From NCBI RefSeq assembly GCF_002204795.1, contig NZ_NIXO01000014.1, forward strand, positions 1 through 64,000: a stretch of 64,000 nucleotides of DNA. The letters are read 5' to 3'. Under the pieces are notes generated by a model that was not told where the DNA came from, did no database searches, and saw nothing but the letters and a program-made list of their open reading frames with translations. The translations under genes were made by a program, and so were the position numbers. Shown here piece by piece: positions 63,133 to 64,000 of the stretch. Every line of letters starts with the position of its first letter. Within the stretch, counting starts at the first letter, position 1. The stretch is from Pseudomonas sp. K2I15. GTDB lineage: Bacteria; Pseudomonadota; Gammaproteobacteria; Pseudomonadales; Pseudomonadaceae.

Positions 63133-64000
<868 letters not shown>

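Overview
The window is GC-rich, gene-dense DNA from a Gammaproteobacterium, almost certainly a Pseudomonas of the fluorescens group. The reasons are a complete dcw cluster ending in ftsZ-lpxC, the lpoA-yraN-diaA-dolP string next to rnpB and rsmI, GTG/TTG starts, REP-type repeats, and proteins that look pseudomonad throughout. No search was run; this identification rests on recognition of gene order and protein families.

Layout. (1) 1-1.5 kb: 3' part of a membrane diguanylate cyclase. (2) 1.5-19.5 kb, minus strand: the whole division and cell-wall cluster, transcribed mraZ-rsmH-ftsL-ftsI-murE-murF-mraY-murD-ftsW-murG-murC-ddl-ftsQ-ftsA-ftsZ-lpxC. It has overlapping stops and starts, a promoter with three 10-bp-spaced MraZ boxes, and a terminator after lpxC. 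(3) 19.7-24.8 kb: RNase P RNA, rsmI, and the divergent lpoA-yraN-diaA-dolP operon. (4) 24.8-30.4 kb: an OmpA-like lipoprotein, an MBL-fold hydrolase, and a pqiAABC-type MCE lipid-transport operon with an extra small membrane gene. (5) 30.4-38.8 kb, minus strand: a MalT-like LuxR regulator, a REP hairpin, a DUF1329/DUF1302 envelope pair with a CRP/Vfr-like site, and an AlkK-like acyl-CoA ligase with a 13-bp perfect inverted repeat at its promoter. (6) 39.0-47.3 kb: an accessory type VI secretion island. It holds DUF3304, Tle1-like phospholipase, a second DUF3304, PAAR, an unknown two-TM protein, and a TssM/IcmF-like protein whose P-loop is lost. The genes overlap end to end. (7) 47.2-54.9 kb: housekeeping genes (DUF1853, nadK, a metallophosphatase, a rhomboid protease, YeaC-like, DUF2797, pepN). 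(8) 55.0-64.0 kb: a WYL regulator with a SnoaL-like target, an AFG1/ZapE ATPase, a GNAT enzyme, a small secreted protein, a FhuE-like TonB receptor, a CptA-like phosphoethanolamine transferase, an unlisted 58-residue coiled-coil gene, and the 5' part of 6-phosphogluconate dehydrogenase.

The part most likely to hold undescribed biology is the 39-47 kb island. It puts an antibacterial lipase, two near-identical candidate periplasmic immunity proteins and a PAAR tip protein in one transcription unit with two inner-membrane proteins, one of them an apparently ATPase-dead TssM relative. No tube, sheath or VgrG gene is present. Secondary points are short regulatory motifs: a CTGACA direct repeat shared by the WYL regulator and its neighbour, GTTAAC repeats before the small secreted protein, and the inverted repeats before the acyl-CoA ligase and the TonB receptor.
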